A DNA stretch of 64,000 nucleotides from Heterohyrax brucei (Eukaryota > Chordata > Mammalia > Hyracoidea > Procaviidae), in NCBI GenBank assembly GCA_028571685.1, contig CM053162.1, forward strand, positions 3,290,001-3,354,000, read 5' to 3'. The first letter of the stretch is position 1, and each line of letters starts with the position of its first letter. Shown one piece after another: positions 1 through 11,691 of this stretch. A program made the position numbers and the translations under genes. The notes beneath the pieces are model-generated. The model had not been told where the DNA came from and ran no database searches. It saw only the letters and a list, made by a program, of their open reading frames with translations.

Positions 1-84
1 ACAAACTCCACCCTGCCACTTACTACAGCAGCCAAAATATGTAGCAGCCAAGTTGACATAATCCTGACCACTACAATCACTTAT

Positions 85-2424
85 TCCCTTAGCTTTGATT
101 GAGCTTTATGACTTCCCTAACTGAGCAGGGTTCTGGATGCTGTGTCCTGCCTTGCCTCAAGTATACACTTGATGTTTTTGTTTTTCCTAAACAAAGAGCT
201 TCTTTCAATATTTTTTGTTGTTTTGGTTTGGTGTTTAGAAAGTCTCCAAGCTTCTCTTTATCTGTGTATGTCTTAATTTCATCTTCATATTTGAGAGACA
301 GTTTTGCAGGATATATAATTCTTGGTTGGAAGTTTTTCTCCTTCAGATCTTTGAAGGCGTCATCCCGCTGCCTTTTTCCAATGTTATTTCTGCCAAGAAG
401 TCACACAAAAGCCTACAGGGCTTCCCTTTGTGTGTTAGCTTTGCCTAAGCCTTGCTGCCTTTAAGAGCCTCTCTTTACGTTTCATTTTATTGAACTTGAT
501 TATAATACATATTGGGAGGTCTAGTTTTTGTGTCATTCAATAAGCATCTTAGATGTCTATGTTCTTGTCTTTCATAATTTAAAGGAAGTTCTCTGTCAGC
601 AACTCTACAACAATACTATCTGTATTTTCAGCTATCTCGCCCTGTTTAGGAACTCCAGTTATTAATAGATTATTCCTCTTAATGGAGTCCCATATGTTTC
701 TTAATGTGTCTTCTGTTTTCATATTTCTTCTCTCTGATTTCTCCTCATAAATGCTGGTGTCAGTTGCTCTGTCCTCAAGCTCACTAACTGTCACTTCCAT
801 CTTCTCAATTCTGCTGTTTTGGCTTTGTATTGGGTTGTCTAATTGTGTAATTTTATTATTGATCTGATGGCTTTTAGACTGTGGATGTTCCATCAGTTAA
901 AATAATCAATTAAAATAGCTTACTTAATTTTTCATTTTGTTCTGCTGCACTTTATTTAATCTCTGGAGAGTTTTATACATAATTCTTTTATACTAGACCT
1001 CTGATAATTTCAGAAAGATTTCTTCTTCTGTGAACTTTTTTGATTCTTTATTTTAGGAATTTTCAAGAGCCATGGTGGACTGTTTTGTTAAATGGTTAGC
1101 TATTGACTGTTGTCTTCATGTCATCAAGAATCTGTTTGGTTTTTCCAGTTTTACCCCAACAGGAGCTGAGGTGTAGCTGTAAGAGAGAGTAGATTTGGTC
1201 ACTGGCCACCTAAGTGTTCTCTAGTGACTGGGCTCGGGTGGATTCTCTGGTGTGGCAGGCCCCACCTCCTGGCTGCTAAAGGTGGGAGTTACTTGTGACA
1301 ACTCCACTGTTATGTTAGTTGAGCCTATGGTGTAGTTCAAGGAGCTGAGGAGAGAAGGAAGCTACTCCTCTCGGTTACCCAGGACTGCTGTGCTCTATAG
1401 ACGTGTTTAGGTTAAAAATTGCTTATTTGCTGAAAGGGGCACTGTGCAGTGTCCACTGAAAGCAGCTGGGCCTTCAGGGATGGCATGGTTTGTCTCTTGG
1501 TTGGCAAAGACCACACCCTACTTATGGAGTCACTGGGCAGGTGGGCTGTCAGCTGATGCTATGATGTGGATCAGTGAAAGATAGTGAAGATGCTGCCATC
1601 CCACTCAGCAGTTAGTTCCCCAGGTGTTATTATTTGAAAATGGTGCTGTACTGTTGAGTGAGGAGCTGTCCAACAGCTGCCAAAATCAGTCAGGCCCTCA
1701 GGTGTGGCATGCTCCACCTTCTGGTTTACAAGGAAAGTACCTCATAGGTCATCCCAGATGCTATGACACAATTCCGAGAAGGGATGCATTAGGTAGACCT
1801 TTGCTGCCTGCATCTGCCAGGCCCCACTCATAACTCTAGGCATGATCATCTTAGGCCCAACTTTTCTGTTGGAGGAGCACTGTCCAGATAGGGACTGCTA
1901 CTCAGCATGAGAATTAGCTTCAGATGAGACTGCCTGTGTAGCTGACTCTGCCTCTCAGCTAGCTAAGATGGTGTTCCTGCCCTGAGTCTACAGAATCTGT
2001 AGCACAGCTCAGAGAAGAGAGGGTGGAGGGGCACTGACACCCTCAATCAGCAGCCATACTCTCAATATATGGCTATTCAAGCAGTCTCTGCTGCCTTGTA
2101 TACTGTTTACTTAAGCATGCAGTTCTGCATATTAGCCAGCTCCTGCCCAGTACCTGCCTCCCAGATAACAAAGAAGGTGTTGTTACCTGCTATCCTCACA
2201 AATGATGTGTCAGCAGAAGCAGGACTCAGCATGCTGCTGTTTTATTTTAAGAGAGATAGTTTTCCCCTTACTGGCACTTAGTCTAATCTAACAATGCCAT
2301 GCCAGATCCCAGGGCTTCCAGGATGTCCATGTTGCTCCACTCAATTATCATTCGAGGCCTTAGTTCTCAGAGTGAATTGAGGAGATGTGTGTCTACTCCA
2401 CCATGTTTGCCCTGCCCCCTCCTC
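85..2424 (-). mobile_element. L1 LINE, 5'UTR plus ORF1 only
   Basis: Read on the minus strand, the element starts near 2424 with the typical L1 opening (gcaaacatggtggagtag-like), runs through a GC-richer 5'UTR to about 900, and then through a decayed ORF1 to about 240. It stops in the spacer after ORF1, where flanking sequence from 1 to about 84 no longer resembles the L1 at 41250-43720. There is no ORF2, no 3'UTR and no poly-A. It may be a HAL1-like unit or an L1 that lost its 3' half by deletion. The left boundary is approximate, and I could not find a target-site duplication. Confidence 0.75.
240..893 (-). pseudogene. L1 ORF1 remnant (RNA-binding protein p40-type)
   Basis: Positions 893 to 579 keep 104 codons open on the minus strand. 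They contain the ORF1 landmarks: a coiled-coil-rich start (SRIEKMEVTVSELEDRA), the SERRNMKTEDTLRNIWDSIKRNNL segment, and ITGVP leading into the RNA-recognition region. Downstream the frame breaks, but the C-terminal part (the segment reading backwards through positions 240-480) still matches the ORF1 C-terminus seen at 41444-41674. In intact L1s this protein packages L1 RNA in cytoplasmic particles. Here it is broken and cannot be made in full. Confidence 0.8.
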
Positions 2425-2595
2425 AAAAATTTAAAATTAACATACTGATTATTGATATGGAAGAATACATATAATTGGATCTACTCACATCATAAAGCAA
2501 TATTCAGTTCAGATGGATTAAATAGTTAAATATGAAACAATACAACACTGGAACAGTTAATATAAAATATAAACAAATTTTTTATCTTAGTTTTT
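2425..2595. other. AT-rich spacer, possible old L1 sliver
   Basis: Very AT-rich sequence. The stretch around 2500-2535 (ttcagatggattaaatag...) faintly resembles the ORF2 3' portion of an old L1, but it is too short and diverged to assign. Confidence 0.3.
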
Positions 2596-3840
2596 TTTAT
2601 TGAACAATAATTGACATCACATGAAAGCAAAATTTTGCTGAAGATCATTTAAAAGTAGCTGCAGCAGTTTATCAACAGGGAACTGTCAGAAATTCAAGCC
2701 ACATTTAGAAGAAAATGTGGACTCAGGCTTATTGTTGCTGCTGTCATGTGCATCCGAGCTGAGAGCAGAGAATACCAGAAAGATGTTTTTCTGTGTTTTA
2801 TTGACTATGCAAAAGCATTCAACTGTGTGCATCATAACAAATTATAGATAATATTGTGGAGAATGTGAATTTCAGAATACTTAATGGTGCCCACAAGGAG
2901 TATGTACACAGATCAGAGGTAGTTGTTTGAATAGAACAGGGGATACTGCATAGTTTAAAGCCAGGACATTTTGCATCAGGGTTGTATCTTTACACCATAC
3001 CTATTCAATCTGTATACTAAGCAAATAAGCAGGTAACCTTCCCTATAGGAAGAAGAATGGGGCATCAGGATTGAAGGAAGACTTGGTAACAACCTATGTT
3101 ACACTTGCTTGCTGAAAGTGAAGAGGACTCAGAGCACTCTCTGATGAAGATCAAAGACCACAGCCTTCAGTATAGATTACACTGCAATAAAAAAAAAAAA
3201 AGAAAGCCTCACAAGTGGGCCAATAACATCATGTTAAATGGAGAATAGATTGAGATTGCCAAGGATTTCATTTTACTTAGATCTGTAGTCAGCATCTATG
3301 AAAGCCGCAGCCGTGAAATCAAGACACATTGCGTTGGGCGGGTCAGCTTCAAAAGTTCTCTTTCAAGTGTTGAAAAGCAAAGATAAAACCTTAAGGATTA
3401 TAGTGCACCTGGCCCATGCATACCATGGCGTGTCTTGACAATCAATAAGAAAAGCCAAAGAAGAATTGAAGCCTTTGAAATGTGGCTTTAGTGAAGAATA
3501 TTGAGTATACCATGGACTGCAAAAATAATGAACCGGTCTGTCTTAGAAGAAGTTCAACAAGACTGCTCCTTAGAAGCAAGGATGATGAGACTGTGTTTCA
3601 CATACCTGCAACATGTTATCAGGAGGGATCTGTCATTGGAGGAAGTCATTTTTTGGTAAAATAGAGGGTCAGTGAAAAAGGAGAAGATCATCAGTGAGAA
3701 GAGTGAGACAGTGGTTGCAACAGTAGACTCAAGCACAGCAACAACTGGGAGGATGGTGCAGGACCTGCAAGTGTTTCATTGTGTTGTGCATGGAGTCACT
3801 ATGAGTTGGAAGTGACAGTGTTGAACAGCAACACAATGCA
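2596..3840 (+). mobile_element. RTE (BovB-clade) LINE, 5'-truncated
   Basis: This is the 3' part of an RTE element in sense orientation. It begins within the reverse transcriptase (gaacaataattgacatcac, equivalent to the palm entry). It passes the domain-A block FIDYAKAFNCVHH near 2797-2835 and the post-RT region (EDHQ-type 'gatcaaagaccacagccttc' at 3150-3170). It ends near 3840 with a decayed tail (gacagtgttgaacagcaaca) where the family has ggcacctaacaacaac. Many stops and an A15 run near 3188 break it. The adjoining L1 at 85-2424 is in the opposite orientation. Confidence 0.85.
2740..3740 (+). pseudogene. RTE ORF2 reverse transcriptase C-terminal remnant
   Basis: The translation is broken into several frames. 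One keeps the domain-A block FIDYAKAFNCVHH, where the catalytic aspartate of the AFDCVDH motif has become asparagine. Another gives the C-terminal piece around 3482-3664 (NIEYTMDCKNNE...). The domain-C YADDT block is also lost: the sequence near 3100 reads ttacacttgcttgc, with no Asp-Asp. It is an inactive relic. Confidence 0.75.
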
Positions 3841-6800
3841 TGATAAATCCAATTCTGTGCACCTGAATTCTGAATAAAAAATAATCATGAAGTAGAAATT
3901 AGGAGTGATTGTTCTTTGTTTAATTTAGAGGAAATGTTTTTCTGGACAGCCTTTTTCAGGAGTCTGCTGTTACTGGTTTTTTTCTTTTCAAACACTTTGC
4001 TTGACTTGATAAGCTATCCTACAGTCGAGTGAAGAATGTCTTATGTTCTTATACTCTTCTTCACAGTGTCTTATGTTCTTAGGCAATAACAGCATTTTAG
4101 TCTCTTAATTTAACTTCAGCTAATCCTGCTGCAAACATAGTACCTTTTTGGTTAGAAAGAGCTGTGTTAGTTATCTGCTGCTGCAAAATGAATTCACTTT
4201 ACAATTAGAGGCTTAAAACAATACTGGTTACTATTTCTCACTGTTTTGTGGGTCATGGATTCAGACATGTTATGCTGGCATGCCAGTTGATATCAGAACA
4301 GGAAGAAGTTTTGCCCTCATTTCTGGAGTATGTGTTCTAAAATGTCTATCTTACTTACTCCTTACCCCTCAAGAAAAAAGACAGTTTCAATAAACCAAGT
4401 TTTCTTTCAGATATAGGAGAAACAAAATAAGAGTATGTGATTTGGACATAACATTCAGTGGCTTTTGAGGTTAGAATTCAATATTCTCTCTAACCTAAAG
4501 CAGCAGAACAATTCCAGCTTTCTAACTTGCAGCAGTGTATGTAAAGCAGAGGAGAGAAAACAAACTGTGTAGATAGTTGTAAAAATGATAACTTCACTTT
4601 TGTTTCTGGGTGCCAACAGGAGGATCTACAGGGAAATAGATAACCACTGCTACTTTTCCCTTTAAGCTCCCCGAGTAGCATTCTATTTTCTCCTTGACAG
4701 GTTGTAGTCTTTTTCTGTACAGATTCAAGTAACTTTCTTGGGCTGGCCATGTTCTGCAAACTGCTACTTCTCCATTCATGCTTAGTAATCTGAGCTGGCC
4801 TTGTTTAGCTGGACTTGACCTTGTTCTTAGAATGCATTGCTGTCCCCTTGCAACTAATGGTTATCCTTATATATTTTACCAGTGGTTACCAAGTAGGGGG
4901 AAATTCCATGGGGGTTGGGCTAGAAACATTTGCATAGACTACTGCCATGTCAATTCCAAAAAATGATATCCTCAGATAATCAGGCAAGATCTCACAACAA
5001 AATCTGTATAGCACAATTTCCTCTTACTTTAGTCCAGATTCTAGGCTTGTACAGGTCATTTCCCACCCACGAACCCAGCAATTATCACCTTTCACGTTCC
5101 CTTTTACTGTTTCCTGTGAGAGGACACTCATATAAACAAAGCTTGTAGTGACTGCCAGGACATACCAATATTAAATTTGTGTAAAATCTGCCTATTTTAT
5201 TTCTGATTTTCAGCAAATACCATATTGTGGAATAATTAGTTTTAACTCGAATGCTGAATTAAAGTTACATTACATACCTGGTAACCAAGGCCTTGGATGC
5301 CTCTGAACTACTCACAATTTGTGTAGACTAATTCATTTTCAACTTGCTAATTAAAACCAAAACTTTGTAAGGCTCCAGCGCCCTTAATTCGATGATCATT
5401 ATCAAAGATAGGGATAAATGGATAAAGTTTCAGTCTTAATGAGGGAGTAAACAGCATGTTAACGTCCTTTGCAGGTGGATCTGAATTAGATGCTAACAAC
5501 AACGAGGCCAGAAAGAACTTTCTGAAAGTTCTAAAGAAGTAGAAACATAAAAGAGGAAACAACGAAAATAGAGAGATTCAATTGTGCCTTAATTATATGA
5601 TTCCATGCATATCTATTTTATGAGACAGTGAGTTTCTTGAGTGCTGAGATCTTTTTTATTTTTACTTTTCCTTCTTTTGGAAACAATTGGCTGTTGGATC
5701 CTGGTATGTGCTCAGTGGCTATTTATGGGATGGATACAGGGGGGCATGTCTTAGATTTCCTCTGCTATGTCTGCCTTTTGCTGTGAATCTTTAATTCCAG
5801 CCATCCAGAAATCAGGGAGAAACACACTGAGACCATGAAACAAAAAATCGATACCTAGTAACTAATGAGAATCTACTGTTGGAAAGAATATTAGAGAAAA
5901 TTAAGATACAGTTACTCTTCTAGAAGAATTTATGGTATGGGAGATAAGGCATAGACATTTAAAACATAAAATGAAAATATTTGATATGATCTTCTACATG
6001 CAAATTCTTGCTATGAACTGAGCGTCCAACAGAAAGGGAGGCAGTGAATTTCTCCCTGCATGTTCAGAGAAAGGCATTAGCGAAGACGGCATGATCACAG
6101 AGGTTTTGAATGATACATTAAGGTGAGTAGATGAATCTTAAAGAGGTATTAATGATTCTGGAGCAGGAACACGGTATATTAGACAACTTCTTAAAGTACT
6201 AATTTTGTAGAGTTCTGCACAAGAATCTGGAGGAATTATTTGCCATTTAGGAATTTCTATGCACTGTTGTAGATTAGTAAAGCCTCAGCGAAAGTGATAG
6301 TGTGAGTAGTGGAATACAAAAAGTTGTATCTGAGAGGCACTGCAGAAGGAATACGAGAAAGACCAAAGAAAAATTGGGGTTTAGGGGGCAACCTTAGGCT
6401 TTTTCAAAACCAGCCTGGGTGTTGTGGCCCTCACCAGTGCCTCTTGTCTGTCTTGGTAAATTCGGTTTCCTAATATCTGCCAATATTTTCCTCCACCCTC
6501 TCCCATCAATCCTTCTTCTTGCCTCTTTCAAAAGTCAAGTTTTGCCCATGGCCCAACTGAATCTCCTTGTAATACTACATGTTTCCTAACTTACTACCCT
6601 TGGTATTGGCTTGGACTGTCAGCTGTCTCTGTGTCTATATCTTGGCCAATCAGTGAGCACCTGAAGGACAGAGGTCACGTTTAGATGTCTATTCACAGCT
6701 TTAGAGCAAAAGTCAACATTTGACATACAGCAAGTGCTTAATATATATTTTCTGACTAGCCCTGTATCAGGCATACTTAATGCTGCAGATTATGTTCTTA

Positions 6801-7301
6801 ATCTTCCCCAATATTGATTACCCTGTAATTACATGACTTTAACACTTTATTTGCTCCTTAATGGCTCAAGAGATCCATTCTATTATTTAATTTATTTCTA
6901 CATGCTGTTGTTCTTCTGTGTCGCCCCACTCCACCAGTGGCCAGTTCAGTCTAAATCACTGATGATACTCCTGTATCTCTGTACACTTGCGTACTGCCGT
7001 GTCTCTGAAATAGGCACCCTGTCCTAGGGTTGGCTGCTATTGTTGTGGTAGTACCAACTAAAAGTGAATTAAAGAGGTTTGGGTTTTGAGAGTTTTTTGG
7101 GGGGTTTCTTGTCAATACAGTTAGCGACAGGACTTAGTTTAAAGTTTCAGTCACACCGAAGGGTAGGTTATCATTAAATAGATATTCGTTGAATGTCTAG
7201 TATATGACATGCACTCTTCTAGGATCTGAAAGTACAGAGGAAGAAGAAGCAGCGCTCTTCTTAATGAGCTCATGGTCAAGAAGAAAATGGTTGTAGAATA
7301 T
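3841..7301. other. Unassigned sequence with one ancient repeat
   Basis: No gene is recognised here. Open frames are short and lack any family signature. At about 4166-4330 there is an old repeat with the 'gttagttatctgctgctgcaa ... gaggcttaaaacaa' pattern of ancient mammalian LTR or DNA repeats, in antisense. A 17-base direct repeat (agtgtcttatgttctta-like) occurs twice near 4036-4085. Positions 6060-6350 may be another ancient repeat that I cannot name. The rest looks unique. Confidence 0.5.
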
Positions 7302-7920
7302 TGTTGTTTGGTGCCCTTAAGTTGGTTGTGACTCATATAGCAACTCTATATACAACAGAGTGAAACACTACCTGGTCCTTTACCATCCTCATGATCATTG
7401 TTATGCTTGAACTCAATATTGCAACCACTGTGTCAATCGGTTTCATTTACTGTCTTTGTCTTTCTACGACCCTCTACCAAGGGACTGATGACTTTTCCAA
7501 GGACTGATTCCCTCCTGGTAACATGTCTAAAGTATATGAGATGAAGTCTTGCCATCCTTGCTTCCAAAGGAGCATTCTAGTTCTACTTCTTCCAAGGCAG
7601 ATTTGTTCATTATTCCGGAAGTCCTCATTCTTCAATATTCTTCAATTCAGTCAATATTCCTCACCAACACCATAATCCAAAGGTATCATTTCTTCTTCAT
7701 TCCTCCTTATTCATTGCTCAGCTTTACTATGCATATGAAGTAAATGAAAACACCATGGACTGGGTCAAGTTCACCTTAGCCTTTAAAGTGAGACATTTGC
7801 TTTTTAACACTTTAATAAGGTCTTATGCAGTAGATTTCCTCAGCGCAATATATTTCTTGATTTCTTGAGTGATGCTTCCAAGGGTGTTGATTGTGGTTCC
7901 ATGTAAAACGATATCCTTAT

Positions 7921-8444
7921 TGTTTTAGTCAGCTAGTGCTGCTGTAATGGAAATGCCACAAAGTAGATGGCTTTAACAAAGGAAAGTTTATTCTTATACA
8001 GTCCGGTAGGCTACAAGTCCAAATTCTGTATGTCCTCTCCAGGGGAAGGTTTTCTCCCTAGTTGGCTCTGGAGGAAAGTCCAATATTGCATCGGTCTTTG
8101 TCCAGGTAGCATCTTGGCATGGGAACCTCAGGTCTGAAGGATGCACTCTTCTCCTGGTTCTGCTTTCTTGATGGCGTGAGGTTCCCAATTGTCTGTTTGC
8201 TTCTCTTTCCTTTTATCTCCTGTAGAATGAAAGGATTAAGGGTGGGGCAAGCCATACTCCAGGGAAACTCCCTTTACAGTGGAGCAGGAAAGTGATCCTA
8301 TAGAGGGATTTACAGTCCCACCCTAATCCTTTAACATACAGCATAGGAAAATCACAAAATAGAGGACAATCACAAAATACTGGAAATCATTGCCCAGCCA
8401 CATGGCTACATGTGTTTTTGAGGGGCACAGTTCAATCCATGACA
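7921..8444 (-). mobile_element. Solo MaLR-like LTR with 5-bp target duplication
   Basis: A 524-bp unit written on the plus strand as tgttttagtc...atccatgaca. It carries TG...CA ends and is flanked on both sides by cttat (7916-7920 and 8445-8449). In the sense (minus) orientation it starts tgtcatggattg and ends in ctgactaaaaca, as expected of an ERVL-MaLR type LTR, and an AATAAA-type signal lies before the end. No internal retroviral sequence adjoins, so this is a solo LTR. It sits inside the antisense RTE-2. Family homologues lie at 16424, 21578, 38310 and 52913. Confidence 0.9.
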
Positions 8445-8449
8445 CTTAT

Positions 8450-9330
8450 CAGCTTCAGCCTTTTCTCTTTTTATCATGACATTGCTTATTGGTCCAGTTG
8501 TAAAGATTTTTTGTTTTCTTTATGTTGAGGTACAATCTGTACTGAAGGCTATGGTCTTTTATCTCCAAGTATTTTAAGTCCACTTCACTTTCAGCAAGCA
8601 AGGTGTATTATCTGTATAACTCAGGTTGTTAAAGTGTCTTCCTCCAATCTCAATACTTTGTTTTTCTTGCTATAGTCTAGCTTCTCTGATTATTTGGGCA
8701 CCATACAGATTGAATAGGTATAGTGGAAGAATACAATAATGACACATTCCTTTCCTAAGTTTCTACCACACAGTATCCCCTTGTTCTGTTGGAATGACTA
8801 CCTCTTGATCTTCTTACAGGTTCTTCATGAGGACAATTAAGTGTCCCAAGATTCTTATTCTTCATAATATTATCCATAGTATTATCCATAATTTACTATG
8901 ATTCACACAGTTGAATGCCTTTGTGTAGTCAGTAAAGCACAAGGAAACATTTTGTTAAGATTCTCTGCTTTAAGCCATTATCCACTAACATCAGCAATGA
9001 TATTCCTTGTTTCACATCCTTCTCTGAATCCAGATCAAATTTCTGACAGTTCTCTGTCAATGTACTACTGTAACAACTTTTGAATGATGTTCAGGAAACC
9101 GTTACTTGCATGTGATAATGTTTGCTAATTTCTACATTCTATTTGATCCCGTTTCCTTGGAACAGGCATAAACAGGGATCTCACCCAGTCAGTTAGCCAG
9201 GTAACTGTCTTCCAAACTTCTTGGCATAGAAGAATAAGCACCTCCAGTACTGTTGAAACACCTCAGTTGGTATTCTGTCAATTCCTGGAGACTTGCTTTT
9301 CACTAATGGCTTCGGTACTTTGCTGAACTG
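8450..9330 (-). pseudogene. RTE-2 reverse transcriptase remnant
   Basis: In antisense, the sequence carries the reverse complement of the RT core. This includes the 'tctgtataactcagg' region corresponding to the YADDT block near 8615, and the tactgtgtggtaga-type blocks corresponding to the segment after domain A. No long frame survives. It was a TPRT polymerase of the RTE family and is inactive here. Confidence 0.6.
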
Positions 9331-10021
9331 GTTGAGTGACAACCAGTTCTTTCAGGTGCAGTGACTGTATTCCTTCCATCTCCTTTTGATGCCTTCTATG
9401 TCAGTCAGTATTTTGCTCATAGAATCCTTCTTAATTGCAACTCAAGGCTTGAATTTTTCCTCAGTTCTATCAGCTTGAAAAATGTCAAGTGTATTTCTCT
9501 CTTTTGGTTTGCAAACTACAGGTCTTTTCACAAGTCATTGTAATACTTTACTTTGTCTTCTTGAGTCACCGTTTGAAATCTCTTCAGTTATTTTACTTCA
9601 TTATCTCATCTGTTCACTGTAGCTACCGTATGTTCAAGAGCAAGTTTCAGAGTCTCTTCAGGTATCCATTTAGATCTTTTCTTTCCTTCTTGTCTTTTTA
9701 ATGACCTCTTGCTTTCTTCATGCATGAGGTCCTTGATGTCATCCTGCAACTCATCTCACCTTCAGTCACTGCTGTTCAAAACTTCAGACTAATTCTTGAG
9801 AAATTCTCTAAAATCAAGCAAAATACACTCCAGGTATAGAGCAAGAAGTCCCCACTTGTCTGCCAGTGGAGGTTTGTTTGTTGCTATGACGCTGGAAGCT
9901 ATGCCACTGGTATTTAGGTACCAGCAGGGTCACCCATGGTGGACAGGTTTCAGCTGAGCTTCCAGACTAAGACAGGCTAGGAAGAAGGACCCAGAAGTCT
10001 ACTTCTGGAGAGAATTAGCCA

Positions 10022-10707
10022 GTGAAAACCTTATTAATAGCAGTGGAACACTGTCAGATAAATGAGCCCTCCAGGTTGGAAGGCACTCAGAAGATGACTG
10101 GGGAAGAGCGGCCTCCTCAAAGTGGAGTTGACCTTAATGACATGGATGGAGTGAAGCCTTTGGGATCTTCATTTGATGATGTGGAGTCACTCAAAATGAG
10201 AAGAAACAGCTGCAAACATCCATTAATAATCAGAACATGGAAAGTACAAAGTATTAATCAAGGAAAATTAGAAATCATCAAAAATTAAATGGAATGCATA
10301 AACATTGATGTCCTAGGCATTAGCGAGCTGAAATGGATCGTTACTGGCCATTTTGAATCCAACAATCATATGGCCTACTATGCCAGGAATGAATACTTAA
10401 AGAGGAACAGCACTTCATTCATCATCAAAAAGAACATTTCCAAATCTGTTCTGAAGTACAGTGCTGTCAGGAATAGGACAATATCCACACATCTACAAAG
10501 GAGGCCAGTTAATGCAATTATTATTGAAATTTACACATCAACCACTAAGGCCAAAGATGAAAAAAGTGAAGATTTTTACTAGCTTTTGCATTCCAAAATT
10601 GATCGAACATGCAATCACAATTTGTTGATAATTACTGGTGATTGGCATGCAAAAGTTGGAAAGAAAGAAGAAGGATCAGTACTTGGAAAATATTACCTTG
10701 GTGAGGA
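10022..10707 (+). pseudogene. RTE-3 apurinic-type endonuclease remnant
   Basis: Two consecutive frames (10022-10288 and 10289-10582, separated by one stop) followed by 10586-10771 give the N-terminus of the RTE protein. Landmarks are RTWKVQSINQGKLEIIKN, INIDVLGISELKW, AYYARNEY, and ITGDWHAKVG (the family's TGDWNAKVG catalytic block). RTE endonucleases nick the target DNA to prime reverse transcription. The stops and the deletion starting at 10701 rule out function. Confidence 0.8.
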
Positions 10708-11610
10708 ATCTGTACATGGGTCAAAAGACAGTGGTACAAACAGAACAAGAGGACAAGAGGACACTGTATGATTTTAAGTCAGGAAAGGTGTGCGTCAGGA
10801 TTGTTTCCTTTCACAATACCATTTCAATCAGTATGTCCAGCAAATAATCCTACAAGCTGGATTATATGAAGAAGAAAGAGGCATGAGGATTGGAGGATGA
10901 CTCATTATCAACCTGCATTATGCAGATGACACCACCTTACTTGCTGGAAGTGAAGAGGATTTGAAATTCTTACTGATGAAAATCAAGGACCACAGCCTTC
11001 AGTATGGATTGTGCTTCATCACCAAGAAAACAAAAGTCTTCACAACTGGACCAGTGAGCACCATCATCATAAATGGAGAAAGGATTTAAGTTGTCATGGA
11101 TTTCATTGTACTTGGGTCCACAGTAAATGCCCATGGAAGCAGAAGTCAAGAAATCAAAAGATATACTGCACTGGGCAAATCTGCTGCAAAGGAGCTCTTT
11201 AAACTTAAATAGCAAAGACATCACCTTGAATACTAAAGTGCTCCTGACCCAAGCCATGGTATTTTCAATCACATCATATGCATGTGAAAGTCAGACAATG
11301 AACAAAGAAGACAGAAGAAGAACTGATGCCTTTGAATTGTAGTGTTGGAGAAGAATATTGAATGTACCATGAACCGTCAAAAGAACCAACAGATCTGGTC
11401 TGGAAGAAGTACAGTCAGAGTGTTCCTTGGAAGCAAGGACATCAAGACTGCTTCTTACATACTTCAAACATACTGTCAGGAAGGATCTATCTCTAGGAAA
11501 GGACATCATACCTGGTGGAGTGGAGGGTCAGTGAAAAGGAGGAAGACTCTTGATGACATGGATTGACACAGTGACCACAACGATGGACTAAAACATAAAA
11601 ATGATTGTGG
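10708..11610 (+). pseudogene. RTE-3 reverse transcriptase C-terminal remnant
   Basis: After the deletion junction the frame pieces read LYMGQKTVVQTEQ, then the YADDT region (ttatgcagatgacaccacc near 10918-10937) in which the Asp-Asp pair is still encoded. Next come the MKIKDHSLQYGL region and the C-terminal segments at 11127-11342 and 11342-11566. Frame changes separate these blocks, so no continuous protein is possible. Confidence 0.75.
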
Positions 11611-11691
11611 ACATGGTGTAAGACTGGGCAGTATTTCATTCTGTTCTACTAAGAGTCAGAACTGACTTGATGGCACCTAACAACAACGTAC

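Larger units (their letters stand above)
7302..9826 (-). mobile_element. RTE LINE (RTE-2), 3' part, split by LTR and RTE-3
   Basis: Antisense RTE. The 3' tail complement (ttgttgtttggtgccc) is at 7302, followed going right by the C-terminal region, the RT and the linker of ORF2. The body is interrupted by a solo LTR at 7921-8444 that left a perfect 5-bp target duplication. The element resumes at 11692-12735 beyond an inserted RTE in the opposite orientation. Together the two pieces cover most of an RTE, from the endonuclease region to the tail. The protein frames are shattered. Confidence 0.85.
9827..11691 (+). mobile_element. RTE LINE (RTE-3), 5' end to tail with internal deletion
   Basis: Sense RTE inserted into RTE-2. 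The 5'UTR is recognisable from about 9830 (ctggaagctatgccactgg, accagcagggtcacccatgg). The endonuclease-like frame spans about 10205-10700, the RT C-terminal half about 10707-11610, and the canonical tail gatggcacctaacaacaac ends at about 11689. At 10701-10707 the sequence jumps from the end of the endonuclease to a point well inside the RT, losing roughly 1.3 kb of the family sequence. Possible target duplication: ccaggt, seen near 9829 and near 11694. Confidence 0.88.
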
